Source: Sphingobacterium sp. N143 (GTDB lineage: Bacteria; Bacteroidota; Bacteroidia; Sphingobacteriales; Sphingobacteriaceae). From it: a stretch of DNA of 64,000 nt. The DNA lies in contig NZ_JACAIS010000013.1 of NCBI RefSeq assembly GCF_030325625.1, forward strand, positions 1 to 64,000, given 5' to 3'. Of the stretch, positions 60,324 to 64,000 are shown one piece after another. The notes below the pieces were generated by a model. That model was given only the letters and a program-made list of their open reading frames with translations. It had not been told where the DNA came from and did not search any database. Position 1 is the first letter of the stretch, and every line of letters starts with the position of its first letter. The position numbers were made by a program, and so were the translations under genes.

Positions 60324-62957
60324 ATGAAAGCAAATAAAACAACCAATTCTAAAAATGATGTGTCCCAGCAGGGGATCGCATATTACCAAAAAGAACGAGA
60401 GATCTTGTTGGCATTGGGCAATGATTTGACTAAAGTTCGTGACAAGAATGATCTTATTCGGCTTTTTAAGAATGGTATAAAAGGCTTATATTTTATTACG
60501 CATACTATTGTCACCACTATCGATTATAAGGATGATACCTATCGTCCTTTCCTCCTTGACAATGATGGTTCTCCAATTCGGAACCACCCGCGTTACAGCG
60601 AAATGATAAAGGCACGTTTTCCCCTTAATGAACCATTTATTCAGGCTGTTTTGGATGCTGCGGAGCCTGTTTCATTTGTGTTATCGGATATCATGGACGA
60701 TCCCAAAAGCCCAGAATTTCTACGCGTCAATTATGAAAAAGGCGTTCGGGAAATTTTAATGGCCAAATTGATGCGAGAGGGACGTGCTATTGGCTTCCTT
60801 CACATTTATACTGATCAAATAAATGGCTTTAGCCAAAATTTCAGAGATGTCATTGTCGGTATTATTCCCCAAATATCGAGTGCAGTTTCCAATATTGTAA
60901 AAAACGAAGAGCTACTTAAAAGGGAAAAGGAAAAGACTTTTTTACTCGAATTCAGTAGCCGAATGGCTGCTGTCCGAACAAAGGAAGAACTAACGGAGAC
61001 TGTTCGGGATGTATTGAAGCAACTTAGTCCAAAGGGAAGTTTTGTTATTCGGCGAATCTCTGGCGATACGAAATCTCTCACAGAGCCCTACATTTATGAT
61101 TTCGGTACCCATCCTGTACCGAAGGCCAAAGTGGATTGGTTTCAACAATTGCCCCTCAATGATGGTTTACAGAATCGTATTTTAGCGAGTGCTATTCCGT
61201 TGTTATTTAATGTAGACCGGGAGGTGCAGCGTGGTATTACTTCAGGTTATCTCCATTATTGGAGGTCATTGGGGATAGCGACATTTACAGGGATACGGTT
61301 GCGGAATGGTGAGACCAATCTAGGCCTGTTGTTATTGGAGACCGCCGAAATCAATATTCCTTTACTTCAGAGCATTTGTGCGCAGATCTCAACGGCTATT
61401 TCAAATACGCTGGCTAATGAACAGCTCGTTAAAAAGCAACAAGAGCAATCTTTTTTATTGGACTTCAGCAATGATATTACCCAGCTTAAAACAAAGCAGG
61501 ACCTTCAGTCGGCTATTAGCAAGGTTTTGGATAAAACCCTATTCACGAGATTGTCTATGATCCGCGTGATCGAGGCAGATGGAATCCACTTATCTCCTTA
61601 TATGTATGATGCAGCACTGTTTGCCAATGCACAAAACGATTTTAATAAATTGGCAAGCAACCTTATTACAATCGATGAATTATATACTGCTCAGGTGTTG
61701 TCCAGCAAGGAGGGACTTGTATTTAATGTTGAGGAGGAAATAAAAAAGGGAAACGATTATGCCCGATTATGGAAGACCACAGGGCGAAGAAACATGTATG
61801 GTCTGCCTTTGCGGATCGGTGATAAAAATATTGGTACGATATGGTTACTAGCAGATCAACTCAACAAAATGCTTATTAAAGGCATTTGTTCCCAGATTTC
61901 AATTGCCATCGATAATATTCGGGCAAACGAGCAATTATTAGCTTATAAAAAGAATCTAGAAATAGAGAATAATTATTTAAAAGAGCAAATCAAGACCATT
62001 TACAATTTTTCTGAAATTATTGGCAGTGGAGAGCCTATGCAGCAAGTGTATCACCTGATGTCGCTCGTGGCAAGTACTGGTACTAGCGTTTTGATTACAG
62101 GTGAAACCGGAACTGGAAAAGAATTGGTCGCCAGGGGCATACATACATCTTCGGATCGAAAAGATAAAGTCATGGTAAAAGTGAATTGTGCCGCTTTGCC
62201 CACCCACCTGATCGAAAGCGAATTATTTGGACATGAAAAAGGCGCATTTACAGGCGCCGTAGAACGCCGTATCGGCAAGTTTGAATTGGCACACCAAAGT
62301 ACACTTTTTTTGGATGAAATTGGTGAACTTCCGTTAGAAGCGCAATCAAAATTGTTGCGAATCATTCAAGAACGTGAGCTGGAAAGAATCGGTGGTCAGC
62401 AGACCATCAAAATTGATGTAAGACTCATTGCTGCTACCAATCGTAATTTGGAAGAAGAGGTAAAAGCTGGACGTTTTCGGGCTGATCTATATTTCAGGCT
62501 GAATGTGTTTCCGATACATATACCGCCACTGCGTGAACGTCTCGAAGATATCGCACAACTTACCGATTTTTTTATACAAAAATATAGTCGCAATACGGGG
62601 CGTAAGATTAAGAAAATAATGCCGAAAGTAATTCTACAGTTGCGTGGTTATAGCTGGCCGGGAAACGTGCGTGAGCTGGAACACCTGATCGAACGATCTA
62701 TTCTTTTGACCACAACAGAGATAATTGACCATATCGATCTTCCAAAGCCACATGTTGAGTCTGGGCAGGACGATCTACAGTTTCTAAACTGCTCACTTGA
62801 CGAGCTGGAGCGCAATTATATTATTCAGGTGCTAAGGCGCTGTTCAGGGAAGATCTCCGGTCCGGGAAGCGCATCTGAAGTTCTTAAAATTCCCGGCAAT
62901 ACCTTGCACTCGAAAATTAAAAAACTACAAATTAACAAAAGCGAGTATTTTGCTTAG
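60324..62957 (+). CDS. Sigma-54-dependent transcriptional activator with GAF domains (NtrC/FhlA-type)
   Basis: An 877-residue regulator; an ATG nine bases earlier (60315, MYNMKANK) is an equal alternative. Residue numbers here follow the longer form. Three GAF-like sensor units fill the N-terminal 550 residues (about 30-200, 210-370 and 380-545, each ending in an 'ICSQISIAI/ICAQISTAI...NEQL' helix). The AAA+ domain has Walker A GETGTGKELVARGIH at about 596, the sigma-54-contacting GAFTGA at about 643, Walker B LFLDEIGELP and the arginine finger region LRGYSWPGNVRELEHLIERS. A Fis-type helix-turn-helix ends the protein (LDELERNYIIQVLRRCSGKISGPGSASEVLKI). There is no receiver domain, so it senses a small molecule or redox state directly. 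Leader boxes at 56170 and 58660 are candidate targets. Confidence 0.95.
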   Translation: MKANKTTNSKNDVSQQGIAYYQKEREILLALGNDLTKVRDKNDLIRLFKNGIKGLYFITHTIVTTIDYKDDTYRPFLLDNDGSPIRNHPRYSEMIKARFPLNEPFIQAVLDAAEPVSFVLSDIMDDPKSPEFLRVNYEKGVREILMAKLMREGRAIGFLHIYTDQINGFSQNFRDVIVGIIPQISSAVSNIVKNEELLKREKEKTFLLEFSSRMAAVRTKEELTETVRDVLKQLSPKGSFVIRRISGDTKSLTEPYIYDFGTHPVPKAKVDWFQQLPLNDGLQNRILASAIPLLFNVDREVQRGITSGYLHYWRSLGIATFTGIRLRNGETNLGLLLLETAEINIPLLQSICAQISTAISNTLANEQLVKKQQEQSFLLDFSNDITQLKTKQDLQSAISKVLDKTLFTRLSMIRVIEADGIHLSPYMYDAALFANAQNDFNKLASNLITIDELYTAQVLSSKEGLVFNVEEEIKKGNDYARLWKTTGRRNMYGLPLRIGDKNIGTIWLLADQLNKMLIKGICSQISIAIDNIRANEQLLAYKKNLEIENNYLKEQIKTIYNFSEIIGSGEPMQQVYHLMSLVASTGTSVLITGETGTGKELVARGIHTSSDRKDKVMVKVNCAALPTHLIESELFGHEKGAFTGAVERRIGKFELAHQSTLFLDEIGELPLEAQSKLLRIIQERELERIGGQQTIKIDVRLIAATNRNLEEEVKAGRFRADLYFRLNVFPIHIPPLRERLEDIAQLTDFFIQKYSRNTGRKIKKIMPKVILQLRGYSWPGNVRELEHLIERSILLTTTEIIDHIDLPKPHVESGQDDLQFLNCSLDELERNYIIQVLRRCSGKISGPGSASEVLKIPGNTLHSKIKKLQINKSEYFA

Positions 62958-63032
62958 GATATTTTAAGTTTTATAAGACATGAAAGTATCTTAAACTATT
63001 GAAATCGTTGAGTTTGAGACATTGTAATTGAA

Positions 63033-63638
63033 ATGAACTATTCTACCAAAGATAAGGATATTAAAAATGGAATTATTATTATCCCCGATATTAGTGGTTA
63101 CACCCGCTTGGTCCACAATGTTGATCAGACAACAGGGAGGATAATAACTTATGAATTATTGTCCTCAATTATTTCAAATAATGAATTGTCGTTAAACGTA
63201 TCTGAAATTGAAGGCGATGCCGTTCTTTTTTACAGATATGGGAACCAGCCGATTCTCGAAGAATTGGTTAATCAATTTGAACGGATGCTTAATAGCTTTA
63301 ATAAAAAAGTCCAAGAAATTTCTTTAAGGATGGGCAAGGGATTAAGTCTATCATTGAAAATGATTGTGCATTACGGCTCTTTTTCCGAATATAATATTAA
63401 TGGTTTTACAAAGCTTTATGGTGAAACAGTGATTGAAGCTCATCGATTACTTAAAAATTCCATTAATAGCGATTGCTATTTATTGATAACAGATAAGCTC
63501 TTCGATAATTGTAATTTTTCGAAAGGCTTACATCCCAATGGGCTTCAAGCGATGCAACTTTGTGAAGTTTACGGTGAGCTTAGAAATATTTGCTATTGCT
63601 ATTACGATTATCAAAATGATAGCATTCTACCAGAATAG
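63033..63638 (+). CDS. DUF2652 protein (nucleotidyl-cyclase-like fold)
   Basis: A 201-residue cytoplasmic protein of DUF2652. It opens with the class III cyclase-like segment IIIIPDISGYTRLVHN, followed by the second element NVSEIEGDAVLFYRYG, the positions where cyclases carry metal-binding Asp and the substrate loop. Here D19 (IPDISGYTR) and the Glu/Asp in EIEGDA are kept, but the pattern beyond is not that of a canonical cyclase, and activity is unproven. LKMIVHYGSFSEYNINGFTKLYGETVIEAHRLLKNS continues the fold. It lies 75 bases after the sigma-54 activator and may share its transcript. Confidence 0.88.
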   Translation: MNYSTKDKDIKNGIIIIPDISGYTRLVHNVDQTTGRIITYELLSSIISNNELSLNVSEIEGDAVLFYRYGNQPILEELVNQFERMLNSFNKKVQEISLRMGKGLSLSLKMIVHYGSFSEYNINGFTKLYGETVIEAHRLLKNSINSDCYLLITDKLFDNCNFSKGLHPNGLQAMQLCEVYGELRNICYCYYDYQNDSILPE

Positions 63639-64000
63639 CAGATCCTCAGTCATAATACCTCTAGCTTTTAACACCCTTTTTTTTGGCATTTTTCATGTCG
63701 AGGGTTTTGTTTAGTTTCTACCATTAGTATTTTCCCAGTTTATAAAAGCTTTCAATCAAACAAACGACTAGCTAAGCTTTCTGGGGCATCTCCAGCTAAA
63801 GTCAATAATGATAAATTAAGGATACGTTCGATGTTTGATGGCAAAGATGATTACAATCTCAGATTTCTAGAAAAATTGCAGTCAGATAATGTTATTAATC
63901 AAGCCATCTTAACGATAAATGACTTCGCAAAATAGGGACTTTAAAGAGTTATTATTAGCCACGCCACGCCGATATTATCGGCCTGGCGTAATAAAGGCGG
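63639..64000. other. Right end of window without an intact gene
   Basis: A plus-strand frame without an obvious start reads ...NDKLRIRSMFDGKDDY, LRFLEKLQSDNVINQAI and NDFAK to a stop at 63933-63935; this looks like the tail of a gene or of a remnant but I do not recognise it. A hairpin (63961-63989, ACGCC / GGCGT and inner GCCGAT / ATCGGC stems with a 3-base loop) closes the window. Confidence 0.4.

Overview
The window is a chromosomal segment of a Bacteroidota bacterium, most probably Sphingobacteriaceae (Sphingobacterium-like). Signs of this are a SusC/SusD pair with its own FecI-type sigma and FecR anti-sigma factors, many TonB-dependent receptors with CarboxypepD_reg-like N-termini, many small lipoproteins with a Cys-Lys-Lys-Asp type lipobox, weak Shine-Dalgarno signals, and promoters of the Bacteroidota type (TTG, about 19-20 bases, TAnnTTTG). 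No rRNA, tRNA, CRISPR array, transposase or integrase was seen. All comparisons here were made by reading; no search was run.

Layout. 0-5 kb: two lipoproteins, a small secreted protein and a NarL-type two-component system whose likely operators (CCTA-N4-TAGG) can be seen. 5-7.3 kb: a secreted esterase and a flavin reductase. 7.5-11.3 kb: a TonB receptor with two histidine-rich DUF4625 lipoproteins, probably a metal-uptake operon. 11.3-16.9 kb: a phosphate-scavenging group with a beta-propeller phytase, a TonB receptor and a divergent secreted phosphoesterase carrying a fascin-like tail. 17-22.3 kb: an outer-membrane barrel protein, a DinB protein, and a divergent pair made of a seven-bladed propeller lipoprotein and a membrane-spanning winged-helix regulator. 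22.5-33.3 kb: ECF sigma, FecR, SusC, SusD, arylsulfatase, then a Tat-exported aldo/keto reductase and a DUF421 protein, read as a utilisation locus for a sulfated substrate. 33.3-38.2 kb: an AraC regulator divergent from a siderophore receptor and a PepSY reductase. 38.4-44 kb: a large SF1 helicase-like ATPase, a small lipoprotein and two laminin-G-like proteins, one of them a membrane-anchored DNA-binding protein.

44.2-53.3 kb is a complete haem-uptake operon (hmuR, hmuY, hmuS, hmuT, hmuU, hmuV). It combines a receptor, a haem-binding lipoprotein, a membrane-tethered CobN-like chelatase and an ExbB-like plus DUF2149 pair. Its promoter carries TTGCAAC boxes that also occur in front of the 7.5 kb receptor. 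The operon looks richer in G+C than the genes after it.

53.3-60.2 kb is a rearranged, AT-rich stretch. Three gene remnants (alpha/beta hydrolase, DUF4374 lipoprotein, NAD-dependent epimerase) are followed by an HxlR regulator with a perfect 48-bp palindrome at its end, a divergent SDR gene behind a likely HxlR operator, an AhpD-like gene with a truncated copy of itself, another SDR, a LOG-family gene, a NAD(P)H-binding protein and an unaccompanied SdhC-like cytochrome b. A leader of about 230 bp occurs twice here, upstream of the AhpD-like and NAD(P)H-binding genes, and both copies hold a sigma-54-like -24/-12 box. A sigma-54-dependent activator with GAF domains (60.3-63 kb) and a DUF2652 cyclase-fold protein close the window.
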